The notes under the pieces are model-generated. The model saw nothing but the letters and a program-made list of their open reading frames with translations. It was not told the DNA's origin and did not search any database. The position numbers and the translations under genes are program-made. Of a stretch of 11,182 nt of DNA, positions 1-6,598 are shown one piece after another. Each line of letters starts with the position of its first letter. The first letter of the stretch is position 1. The stretch spans positions 1 to 11,182 of the forward strand of contig JAHEIJ010000051.1 in NCBI GenBank assembly GCA_024639445.1, in the 5' to 3' direction. The stretch comes from Gammaproteobacteria bacterium. Its GTDB lineage: Bacteria; Pseudomonadota; Gammaproteobacteria; UBA6429; Thiohalophilaceae.

Positions 1-258
1 CGCCGTGTACAGGTCATCTGTCCCGGATTCGCAGCCGACTGCCTGGAAACCCTGGAGGAGATTAATATGCAAAATCGCGAGATCTTTTTACAGGCAGGTG
101 GAGAGCAATTCCACTATATCCCGGCCCTCAACGCCGAGGCAGGCCATATTCAAGTCATGGCGGATGTAATCACGCAGCATGCGGGGGACTGGTTAACCCT
201 GCCGGTACGACAAGACACTAGCAGCAATCGGGCAAAAGCCTTAGGGGCAGAAAGCTGA
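1..258 (+). CDS. hemH: Ferrochelatase, C-terminal part (5' end outside window)
   Basis: Ferrochelatase inserts Fe2+ into protoporphyrin IX, the last step of protoheme synthesis. The frame is open from base 1 to a TGA at 256-258, giving the last 85 residues. It carries the conserved C-terminal block CPGFAADCLETLEEI, followed by QNREIFLQAGG and YIPALN, then a HIQVMADVI helix, matching the order and spacing of gammaproteobacterial HemH. The final 25 or so residues (from about THAGDW-like sequence to KALGAES) form a low-conservation tail longer than I recall for E. coli HemH. The ATG at 67 is internal to the conserved block and not the true start. The gene is followed 40 bases later by a strong terminator and converges on soxB. 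The catalytic His and Glu lie upstream of the window and cannot be checked. Confidence 0.95.
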   Translation, partial: RRVQVICPGFAADCLETLEEINMQNREIFLQAGGEQFHYIPALNAEAGHIQVMADVITQHAGDWLTLPVRQDTSSNRAKALGAES

Positions 259-297
259 GTCCGATCGACAAACCAAGTTTCAAACCAGCTTCAAAAT

Positions 298-328
298 AAA
301 AAAGGGAAGGCACTGCCTTCCCTTTTTG
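298..328. terminator. Bidirectional intrinsic terminator between hemH and soxB
   Basis: A perfect 13-bp inverted repeat: AAAAAGGGAAGGC at 299-311 and its complement at 315-327, around a 3-base centre. The A run on the left and T run on the right give a U tract on either strand. It lies 40 bases after the hemH stop and 21 bases beyond the soxB stop, so it can end both convergent transcripts. Confidence 0.93.
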
Positions 329-330
329 CA

Positions 331-346
331 TTAACCTACGGGTTAA
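331..346. repeat. Small perfect hairpin beside the terminator
   Basis: TTAACC, TACG, GGTTAA: a 6-bp perfect stem with a four-base loop. Read on the + strand, the closing C-G and UACG loop match the very stable UNCG tetraloop class. On the - strand it is met first by soxB transcripts, 2 bases past the stop codon, just before the main terminator. It may protect the soxB mRNA 3' end or assist termination; that role is inferred. Confidence 0.6.
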
Positions 347-348
347 CT

Positions 349-2139
349 TCAGGAAATTCCCGGGTTGCCGTCCATACCAACGATCTTTGGTGAATTCAGC
401 TTGCTGATCTTGGCAACTTTCTCGTCACGCAGATATTCAGCCACCACTTCCCAGATGGGTTTACCCGGCGCCTTTTCACCTACCGTGGCCCAACCGGCGA
501 CAGTGTAATTCTTGTCCGCCTCGATCATCGTACCATCATCGAGTCGCATATCGGTAATACGCTTGCCGATTTTCTGTTTCGGGTCAATGGTGTAATCCAG
601 TCCACCCACGCGTACCATATCGCCACCCTGCTGATAGTAAGGATCCGGGTTAAACAGATTATCGGCCACATCCTCAAGGATATCCTTGATAGTCTGTCCG
701 CTCATCTCGCGCACATAGGTTTCCGGATAGGTAATACAGGTCTGGTCCATGACATTATCCATGGTGATTGCCTGTCCGGGCAGAACTGAGGTACCCCAAC
801 GGAAGCCGGGCGAGAGGGCAATTTGCGCCCCACCTACTTTACGCAATGCATCGCAGATGATTTGATCAAAGGTGCCATTGAAATTGCCGCGGCGGTACAG
901 CACCGTATCCGCTACTGCCAGTTCCTCACGCAAGATATCGACATAGGGCTTACGTACATCCTCGATGTAGGCTGACATTTCTGCATCCGGCTCCAGTAAG
1001 TTGGAGAAGACCGGCATCAATTTGTAGCGGAAATCCTGTACCTTGCCATTGCGGACATCGAGTTGCATTACACCCAGGAACTTGCCGTTGGAACCAGCGT
1101 TGGTAACGAGAGTCTGACCGCCCTTGTTTTTAACAACGCTCGGCGCCGGTATTCCATCATGAGTATGACCACCGAAAATCACATCAATCCCGCTCACCAC
1201 GGATGCCATTTTTAGATCCACATCCATGCCGTTGTGCGAGAGCACCACGACTACATCCGGTTTTTCATTCTCACGCACGGTATTAACGATAGCCTGCATA
1301 TCCCCATCGCGTATACCAAATGTCCAATCTGGGATAAAACGACTCGGGTTGGCGATTGGTGTATACGGGAAGGCCTGTCCAATCACCGCCACGCGTACCC
1401 CATTCATGTCCTTGATGACATAGGGCTTGAACGCCCGCTGAGTATCTTCATTAAAACCATCAAAATCCGCAAACTGATAATCAAACGCTGCATCATCGTT
1501 AACAAAAATATTCTGACTGACGAAATCACCCTTGAAGTCACCGATGTTGGAGATCACTTCATTGTCCAGATAAGTGAATTCCCAATGGCCGGTCATAACA
1601 TCAACACCCAGTTTGTTACAGGCACCCACCATGTCCTTGCCACGAGTCCAGTATGCGGTACCGGATCCCTGCCAGGTGTCCCCCCCGTCCAGCAACAGGG
1701 TCTTGTTGACACCCAGGTCGGCACGCAGACGTTTGACCAGGGTGCGTAAATGCGCAAAGCCACCCACCTTGCCATAGGTTTTGGATGCTTCGGCGAAATT
1801 CAGGTAAGTAAAAGCATGGGCTTCCAGGGTATTCGGTTTAATAGCAAAATGCTGTAACAGCTTTTCACCCACGAGATGCGGGGGACGACCCAGTGCATCT
1901 CCAATACCCAGGTTAACGTTGGGTTCACGGAAGTAGATCGGTAACAACTGGGCGTGACAATCGGTAAAGTGCATCAGGTTCACATTGCCGAAATCCGGCA
2001 ACGCATAGGGATCCTTGGGTGCCTGGCTGCTTGTGGTCACACCCGCGGTCCCGCTGGTCTTGCTATCACACCCAGGTAACATGCCGGCCGCCGCCGCCAT
2101 CCCCATGATTTGGATAAATTCACGGCGATTGATAGACAT
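349..2139 (-). CDS. soxB: Thiosulfohydrolase SoxB (dimanganese, periplasmic)
   Basis: SoxB hydrolyses the sulfate group from the cysteine-S-thiosulfonate (or longer) carried on SoxYZ in the periplasmic Sox thiosulfate-oxidation pathway. The 596-residue protein belongs to the 5'-nucleotidase-like metallophosphatase family. Expected metal-ligand motifs are present: DCH (D60, H62), GGDTW (D154), GHWEFTY (H185, the SoxB-type variant of GNHE), SHNG (H302) and GHTHD (H325, H327). The C-terminal domain includes NFNGTFDQIICDALR and SPGFRWG. The N-terminus has a twin-arginine motif (NRREFIQ, residues 4-10), an Ala-rich segment, then LPGC with Cys24, which looks like a lipobox; Asp follows at +2. The start is set by a strong AGGAGGAAG ribosome site. 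No other sox gene is visible nearby; hemH converges and msrQ lies 237 bases upstream on the same strand. Confidence 0.95.
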   Translation of the reverse strand: MSINRREFIQIMGMAAAAGMLPGCDSKTSGTAGVTTSSQAPKDPYALPDFGNVNLMHFTDCHAQLLPIYFREPNVNLGIGDALGRPPHLVGEKLLQHFAIKPNTLEAHAFTYLNFAEASKTYGKVGGFAHLRTLVKRLRADLGVNKTLLLDGGDTWQGSGTAYWTRGKDMVGACNKLGVDVMTGHWEFTYLDNEVISNIGDFKGDFVSQNIFVNDDAAFDYQFADFDGFNEDTQRAFKPYVIKDMNGVRVAVIGQAFPYTPIANPSRFIPDWTFGIRDGDMQAIVNTVRENEKPDVVVVLSHNGMDVDLKMASVVSGIDVIFGGHTHDGIPAPSVVKNKGGQTLVTNAGSNGKFLGVMQLDVRNGKVQDFRYKLMPVFSNLLEPDAEMSAYIEDVRKPYVDILREELAVADTVLYRRGNFNGTFDQIICDALRKVGGAQIALSPGFRWGTSVLPGQAITMDNVMDQTCITYPETYVREMSGQTIKDILEDVADNLFNPDPYYQQGGDMVRVGGLDYTIDPKQKIGKRITDMRLDDGTMIEADKNYTVAGWATVGEKAPGKPIWEVVAEYLRDEKVAKISKLNSPKIVGMDGNPGIS

Positions 2140-2144
2140 TGAGT

Positions 2145-2153
2145 CTTCCTCCT
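2145..2153 (-). promoter_or_regulatory. Strong ribosome binding site of soxB
   Basis: AGGAGGAAG on the - strand, five bases before the ATG at 2139. It fixes the soxB start and is the strongest Shine-Dalgarno sequence in the window. Confidence 0.85.
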
Positions 2154-2290
2154 AACTTAAGTATTTGTTTTTCTATACGATTTTGACCGCGCTCGTTAAG
2201 CGTGCGCGTAAATTTAATTGTTATGTCTTTTTATTTGTTCAGCGGCGCATCATAGTACAAACCGCTCCTTTCTGGCAGGGCCTGGGCACG

Positions 2291-2341
2291 CTCTGAATAA
2301 AATTTCACAAAAATGTTGCGATTTGCAGCCTGCATTCAGAG
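2291..2341. repeat. 8-bp inverted repeat in the soxB upstream region
   Basis: CTCTGAAT at 2291-2298 and ATTCAGAG at 2334-2341, separated by 35 bases. It lies in the 237-base gap between the msrQ stop and the soxB start, which must hold any soxB promoter or msrQ terminator. I see no convincing -35/-10 pair and no U-tract terminator there. The arms could be an operator pair or chance. Confidence 0.3.
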
Positions 2342-2376
2342 TGAAAGACGTACCACTGCTGAGATTGCTTCAGGTG

Positions 2377-2988
2377 TTATTGCCGGGCCGCAATCGAAAA
2401 TGCGCGCTTTTGCCACCACTTGGTCACGCGATACCCCAGTAAAATCAGGAGTATGGCTGCATAGATCAAGGGTTCACGCAGATCTGCCTTCACCATCCAT
2501 AGAAAATGCAACACCCCCAGTGAAGCAATCAGATAAATACTGCGATGCAAATGCTTCCAGCGCCGACCCAGACGCCGCATCATGCTATTCGTAGAGGTGA
2601 CCGCCAGGGGTAATAACAGGATCCACGCCGTGATCCCGACGGTAATAAAGGGACGTTTCAGAATATCCTTGGTAATTTCCTGCCAGTCGAAAAATTGATC
2701 AAACCACAAGTAGGTCAGAAGATGCAGGCAGGCATAGAAAAAACTGTACAAGCCCAGCATGCGCCGCAGTTGCAACGGCCAGGACTGGTGCAATACACCG
2801 CGCAAGGGCGTCATTAACAGTGTTGCTAACAGGAAGCGCAGAGTCCATTCCCCTGATTCGCGGGTCAATGCCTCAAAGGGATTAGCCCCCAACTGATCGT
2901 GGTAAAAATTCCAACCCAGTACTGTGGCGGGTATCAGACAAACAACAAACAATACCAGCTTGACGAATTGTATATGCGACAACGACAT
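2377..2988 (-). CDS. msrQ: MsrQ, haem-binding membrane subunit of methionine sulfoxide reductase
   Basis: MsrQ (formerly YedZ) is an inner-membrane b-type cytochrome of the ferric-reductase-like family. It passes electrons from the quinone pool or a flavin reductase to MsrP. The 203 residues contain about six hydrophobic segments, near 7-25, 48-66, 75-97, 113-131, 149-166 and 173-187. Candidate haem ligands sit in the usual places: H89 in ACLHLLTY, H148 in KHLHRSIY and H161 in GVLHFLW, corresponding to H91, H151 and H164 of E. coli MsrQ. RRMLGLYSF and the WPLQLRR loop are also family features. It follows msrP by 78 bases on the same strand, as expected for the msrPQ operon. No clear Shine-Dalgarno is visible before the ATG at 2988, which suggests weak initiation. 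Confidence 0.93.
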   Translation of the reverse strand: MSLSHIQFVKLVLFVVCLIPATVLGWNFYHDQLGANPFEALTRESGEWTLRFLLATLLMTPLRGVLHQSWPLQLRRMLGLYSFFYACLHLLTYLWFDQFFDWQEITKDILKRPFITVGITAWILLLPLAVTSTNSMMRRLGRRWKHLHRSIYLIASLGVLHFLWMVKADLREPLIYAAILLILLGYRVTKWWQKRAFSIAARQ

Positions 2989-3066
2989 TAGTTGTAGAAA
3001 ACGAGATGGTGATTATCTGAGCAAACAGCACATGCAAACCGTCCTGCTAGTGCCATATACCTTCGG

Positions 3067-4026
3067 TTAGTAATTTTTGCTTAAATCCATGCCTGTATAC
3101 AGGCTCGCGACTTCATCCGCATAGCCGTTGAACAGCAGTGTCTTACGTTTGAGAAATTCACCCAACCGCCGCTCTCGCGCCTGACTCCAGCGCGGGTGGT
3201 CAACACCTGGATTCACATTGGCATAGAACCCGTATTCATGAGGTGCAGTTCGTGTCCAGGCACTGACCGGTTGCTGCTCAGTAAAACGGATCTTGACGAT
3301 CGATTTGATGCTCTTGAAACCATATTTCCAGGGCACGACCAGACGCATTGGCGCGCCATTCTGATTCGGTAATACTTCGCCATATAAACCGACTGCCATG
3401 ATTGTTAATGGATGCATGGCCTCATCCATGCGCAGGCCTTCGACATAGGGCCAGTCAAGCACCCTGCGCTTTTGCCCCGGCATTTCCTCAGGCCGATGCA
3501 GGGTTGTGAACTCCACATATTTGGCCCTTGATGTCGGTTCGAAACGTTTAATCAAATCTGCCAAAGGGAAACCTATCCAGGGAATCACCATTGACCAGCG
3601 TTCCACACAACGTAAACGATATATACGTTCTTCCAGTGCATGTGGTTTAAGAATATCTTCCAGGGTATAGGTTCCCGGTTTTGCTACCTCGCCTTCAACC
3701 GTCACGGACCAGGGGCGAGTTGTCAGGCTCTGTGCCTCATGTGCAGGTGAATATTTATCTGTTCCGAACTCATAGAAGTTATTGTATTGAGTGACGTGTT
3801 GATATGGCGTTTTTTCCTCATCAGTCGAGTAAGCTGCTGTTGCCTGGTAATCAAGTTTCGCCAGTCCAGCGCCCTGCTGCTGTTCCGAAGTTTTGGCCGT
3901 TACCAGGCTGGAAATACCGGCGAGGAAAAATCCGCTTGTGGTCTGCATGAATTTACGCCGATTCATGTAAACTGAACGATCTGTGATCTCTGAGGGCTTA
4001 ACAGCAAATGGTTTTTTTATGAGCAT
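3067..4026 (-). CDS. msrP: MsrP, periplasmic molybdopterin methionine sulfoxide reductase
   Basis: MsrP (formerly YedY) reduces methionine sulfoxide, free or protein-bound, in the periplasm using electrons from MsrQ. The 319 residues show the sulfite-oxidase-type molybdopterin fold. LRCVERWSMVIPWIGFPL includes C140, the expected molybdenum ligand; PWKYGFKSIKSI and NPGVDHPRW are typical of the family. A twin-arginine signal is present (NRRKFMQ, residues 22-28, then a hydrophobic stretch and a likely cleavage near VTA at 42-44), consistent with Tat export of a cofactor-loaded enzyme. I keep the start at 4026 because E. coli MsrP also has about 20 residues before the RR motif; Met21 (3966) is the alternative. 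The upstream sequence is only a weak GAGAGAG ribosome site. It is first in the msrPQ unit and divergent from the 4243 gene. Confidence 0.95.
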   Translation of the reverse strand: MLIKKPFAVKPSEITDRSVYMNRRKFMQTTSGFFLAGISSLVTAKTSEQQQGAGLAKLDYQATAAYSTDEEKTPYQHVTQYNNFYEFGTDKYSPAHEAQSLTTRPWSVTVEGEVAKPGTYTLEDILKPHALEERIYRLRCVERWSMVIPWIGFPLADLIKRFEPTSRAKYVEFTTLHRPEEMPGQKRRVLDWPYVEGLRMDEAMHPLTIMAVGLYGEVLPNQNGAPMRLVVPWKYGFKSIKSIVKIRFTEQQPVSAWTRTAPHEYGFYANVNPGVDHPRWSQARERRLGEFLKRKTLLFNGYADEVASLYTGMDLSKNY

Positions 4027-4060
4027 CGGGTTTCTCTCTCTGAATCAGACATCTATTTTG

Positions 4061-4080
4061 TTAATATTTATTAATATTTA
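4061..4080. repeat. Exact 10-bp tandem repeat upstream of msrP
   Basis: TTAATATTTA occurs twice head to tail, followed by ATAT, which partly continues the pattern. It lies 35 bases before the msrP start in the divergent spacer, where the msrPQ promoter is expected. The one-helical-turn period resembles direct-repeat sites of OmpR/PhoB-type regulators, but the sequence is purely A/T and could simply be an easily melted promoter or curved element. Confidence 0.5.
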
Positions 4081-4164
4081 ATATCACTATATCCAGATCT
4101 ATGACCCTCTGAGACTGCTAGAGTTCAGTAAGCTGAAGGTAATAGAATTTCTACCTCTGTGGGG

Positions 4165-4195
4165 TTGGCGGCAACTCATTTCACTGGGTTATGAT
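4165..4195 (+). promoter_or_regulatory. Possible sigma-70 promoter for the 4243-6482 gene pair
   Basis: TTGGCG at 4165-4170 and TATGAT at 4190-4195 resemble -35 and -10 boxes, but the 19-base spacer is longer than ideal. Initiation would fall near 4202, which suits a start at the ATG at 4243 and argues against the TTG at 4195. Confidence 0.3.
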
Positions 4196-4242
4196 TGAAT
4201 AGCCAACTAGAATTGCATATATCTCTAAATAAAATAGAAATT

Positions 4243-4857
4243 ATGGCTAGAAAACAGATCAATCGGGTCATGGTGCAGGAATCTCGCTTCAAGGGTGAGG
4301 TACGTCGATTTGAAATCTACAATGACAAATTTATTCGAATTAATATCCATAATGTATTCGGGGATAAAACATATCATTTGAACATGGGCATGCTGGAACC
4401 CTGGCCAATCCTGCATCGCCGCATATCCTGGCGTTGGCTGTTAGGATTAAGCTATTTCGGTCTTGCAACGCTTATCTACGCTATATACCTCTTTCTACAT
4501 CCCGACAGTAAAACCATAGGCCAGTTGATTCCCTTTATCACGCTATTTCTTTTATTAGCATTAGCTGCTTTATTAATGTTCCTCTATTCATCCCCCAATG
4601 TGATGGAATTCAGAAGTCGCTATGGCAACTGCCCACTTATTAGTCTGTTAATAAACCGACCCAATAAACAGGAGTTCAGACACTTTACTGACGAGTTGAA
4701 AACCCGGGTTCTGGCTGCCAGCCAGGTTGTCACCTTAAACAAGAAACAGATGCTGGAAATCGAACTAAAGGAATTACGTCGTCTTACAGACGATGGTGTC
4801 CTGCTTGAGCAGGAATACCTGCACGCCAAGGACAGGGTAACGGGCATGAAGATCTAA
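4243..4857 (+). CDS. Two-TM membrane protein with SHOCT-like C-terminal tail, function unknown
   Basis: I do not recognise a named family. From the ATG at 4243 it has 204 residues. Residues 1-60 are basic and polar (QESRFKGEVRRFEIYNDKF) with a predicted beta-like pattern. Two hydrophobic helices follow at about 65-85 and 92-115, joined by a short HPDSK-containing loop. Then comes SPNVMEFRSRYGNCPL with a Pro and Phe-rich segment (NRPNKQEFRHF), and finally a helical tail, 172-198 (ELKELRRLTDDGVLLEQEY), that resembles the SHOCT motif seen at the ends of many membrane proteins. The layout, polar domain split by a hairpin of two helices, resembles bacterial PH-like/YcxB-type membrane proteins, but that is only an impression. 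The frame stays open to a TTG at 4195 (220 residues); I prefer 4243 because of the promoter placement, and no ribosome site settles it. It probably forms a unit with the kinase 74 bases downstream. Confidence 0.72.
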   Translation: MARKQINRVMVQESRFKGEVRRFEIYNDKFIRINIHNVFGDKTYHLNMGMLEPWPILHRRISWRWLLGLSYFGLATLIYAIYLFLHPDSKTIGQLIPFITLFLLLALAALLMFLYSSPNVMEFRSRYGNCPLISLLINRPNKQEFRHFTDELKTRVLAASQVVTLNKKQMLEIELKELRRLTDDGVLLEQEYLHAKDRVTGMKI

Positions 4858-4931
4858 CTGACACTTATCGGAAATGATATATCAATATACCGTACAACAA
4901 TCAGCTGGTGCACCAGGTTAGTTAATATCCA

Positions 4932-6482
4932 ATGAAAAGTTATCCGGTATTTATCCTGATCACCGTTGCCTTCTTTGGTTTGGTATTGCTCTGGGTTGCC
5001 ATAGCTAGAAATGACGAATTTTTCCGACATAATGAAGCTGTCGCGCGTCAGGCCACGGCTGGTGTTGCCGATGAAATCGCACGCTACATTGTCAATAAAA
5101 AACGCCTGGTTAAATTATTCAGCAAGGAACAACGACCTTTACTCGACCAGTTGATCCGGCAACCTGACTCTGAATCATATCAACAAAAACTTAATGACAA
5201 GTTACGGGAATTCTTTCCGGGTTACTTCAATTTCACCATAGCCGATTATGAGGGTGGTACTTATATCGACGACTTTGATGGACAGGTTAACATGCTCTGT
5301 CAAGTGGATATTGTGGACTTTGCCTTGAACGACCTGAACTCCCCCCGCCTGCACCCACATCCGTTTATGTATCACTTCGACATTATGGCAAGAATGGCTG
5401 ACACAACTACAAATCATATTTTATTTGTTAGTTTTAATGCCGATTTATTGAGTGATCTGCTCAGTAATGTACAACCTGCAAACTATGAACTGATGTTGAT
5501 ATTACCTGGCGAAAAGCCGCTGATCGAAATTACAGCAGAAGGTCCACGCAACAGCCTGGACCGTGAAGATTTTCACTTAACGTTCGAGGAAGTCAACCGC
5601 ATTGTCAGTGTTCACCGTGTACAAGGTACGCAATGGGATATCGCCGCATTATACCGAAGCGATTTGTTTACGAATTTTCAACAGCAACTGATCCTGCAAT
5701 CTTTGATGATCTTCGTGCCATTCCTGATTTTTGCCATTATCATGCTTTACCTGTATCGACGGGCAGAGAATCTACGCCGCCAGGCTGAAGTGGCACGTGA
5801 TGAGTTTCTTGCCACTGTCAGCCATGAACTACGTACCCCCTTGACAGCGATTCATGGATCGCTGGCTCTTATCGCCAACGGTGTAGGTGGTCAACTATCC
5901 GCAAAAGCAGATGAATTGATCAACATTGCCCAGAAGAACGGTGAACGTCTGATTCTGTTAGTTAATGATCTACTGGATATGCGTCAACTGGAAAGCGGCA
6001 AGATGGACTTCGACATGCAGCCAGTTAACTTAATTGATATTATCCAGCACTCTATTGAAGAGAACCGTGAGTATGCCCGTCAATTTAATGTTGTTTATGC
6101 GTTTAATCCACAACAAGACGAGATACTGCTGAATGCGGATCAGAATCGTCTCTACCAGGCAATGACAAACCTGTTAACCAATGCAGCAAAGTATGGCAAT
6201 CGCAACGACACAGTCCAGATTACGCTTACGCCATCAGTGCATAGCGTACGCGTCTGTATAGAAGATAAAGGTCCTGGAATTCCATCCGAATTCAAGAGCC
6301 GAGTGTTTGAAAAATTCAGCCAGTCTGACAGTTCAGACAGTCGATCAGGTGGTGGCTATGGTCTGGGTCTCAGTATTGTGAAAGCCATCATTGAAGCCCA
6401 TGGGGGCACTGTCGGTTTTGAAAGTGATAAAGACATTGGTACGAAGTTTTACTTCGATTTACCACGCTACACACCCGATTAA
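4932..6482 (+). CDS. Membrane sensor histidine kinase with large periplasmic domain, orphan
   Basis: A class I histidine kinase of 516 residues that should autophosphorylate and pass phosphate to an unidentified response regulator. Order: TM helix about 4-26; periplasmic sensor about 27-252; TM helix about 253-275; short basic linker; HisKA domain with SHELRTPL (phospho-acceptor H298); HATPase_c domain with N box NLLTNAAKYG (413-422), G1 DKGPGIP (445-451), F box FEKFS (459-463) and G2 GYGLGLSIV (475-483). All catalytic boxes look intact. No HAMP or PAS domain is evident between TM2 and HisKA, and there is no receiver domain. The sensor resembles a Cache/PAS-like extracytoplasmic fold by layout only; it contains HPHPFMYHFD (141-150) and a single Cys123. 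The ribosome site is weak (AGG 14 bases upstream). No response regulator gene adjoins it in this window. Confidence 0.92.
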   Translation: MKSYPVFILITVAFFGLVLLWVAIARNDEFFRHNEAVARQATAGVADEIARYIVNKKRLVKLFSKEQRPLLDQLIRQPDSESYQQKLNDKLREFFPGYFNFTIADYEGGTYIDDFDGQVNMLCQVDIVDFALNDLNSPRLHPHPFMYHFDIMARMADTTTNHILFVSFNADLLSDLLSNVQPANYELMLILPGEKPLIEITAEGPRNSLDREDFHLTFEEVNRIVSVHRVQGTQWDIAALYRSDLFTNFQQQLILQSLMIFVPFLIFAIIMLYLYRRAENLRRQAEVARDEFLATVSHELRTPLTAIHGSLALIANGVGGQLSAKADELINIAQKNGERLILLVNDLLDMRQLESGKMDFDMQPVNLIDIIQHSIEENREYARQFNVVYAFNPQQDEILLNADQNRLYQAMTNLLTNAAKYGNRNDTVQITLTPSVHSVRVCIEDKGPGIPSEFKSRVFEKFSQSDSSDSRSGGGYGLGLSIVKAIIEAHGGTVGFESDKDIGTKFYFDLPRYTPD

Positions 6483-6548
6483 AATTCTTGTAATTCAATC
6501 CCTGGCCAGCCATCAGATCCCGTGGTGGCAGCGCCCAGCAAGCCAATG

Positions 6549-6576
6549 AAAAAACCCCGCCTGGATCACGAGGCTC
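6549..6576 (-). terminator. Possible clpB terminator
   Basis: Read on the - strand, GAGCCTCG and CGGGGTTT can pair (several G-U pairs) around a 9-base loop, running into six Ts. It is 22 bases past the clpB stop in the 116-base convergent gap with the kinase gene. The many wobble pairs make it a weak candidate. I see no good terminator for the kinase on the + strand. Confidence 0.4.
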
Positions 6577-6598
6577 AATAGATGTATCACGTAAATAG

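Noticed and set aside
1234..1749. A 171-codon open frame on the + strand inside soxB
   Set aside because: It is the complement of well-conserved soxB sequence and has no recognisable domain or plausible initiation site.
2218..2594. Two short + strand open frames between soxB and msrQ
   Set aside because: They run into the msrQ antisense strand, have no ribosome sites and show low-complexity, unprotein-like composition.
3966..4026. Met21 as the true start of msrP
   Set aside because: It would put the twin-arginine motif directly at the N-terminus, which is possible, but E. coli MsrP has a similar N-terminal extension and the ribosome site is no better at 3966.
4195..4242. TTG at 4195 as the start of the SHOCT-tail gene
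   Set aside because: No ribosome site precedes it, it overlaps the best -10 candidate, and the extra 16 residues look unlike a protein N-terminus of the family. The ATG at 4243 is preferred, though not proven.
4932..6482. The kinase as the HprS (YedV) orthologue of E. coli
   Set aside because: Its sensor is much larger, no HAMP domain is visible between TM2 and HisKA, the gene is divergent from msrPQ and no HprR-like regulator adjoins it. Only the neighbourhood is similar.
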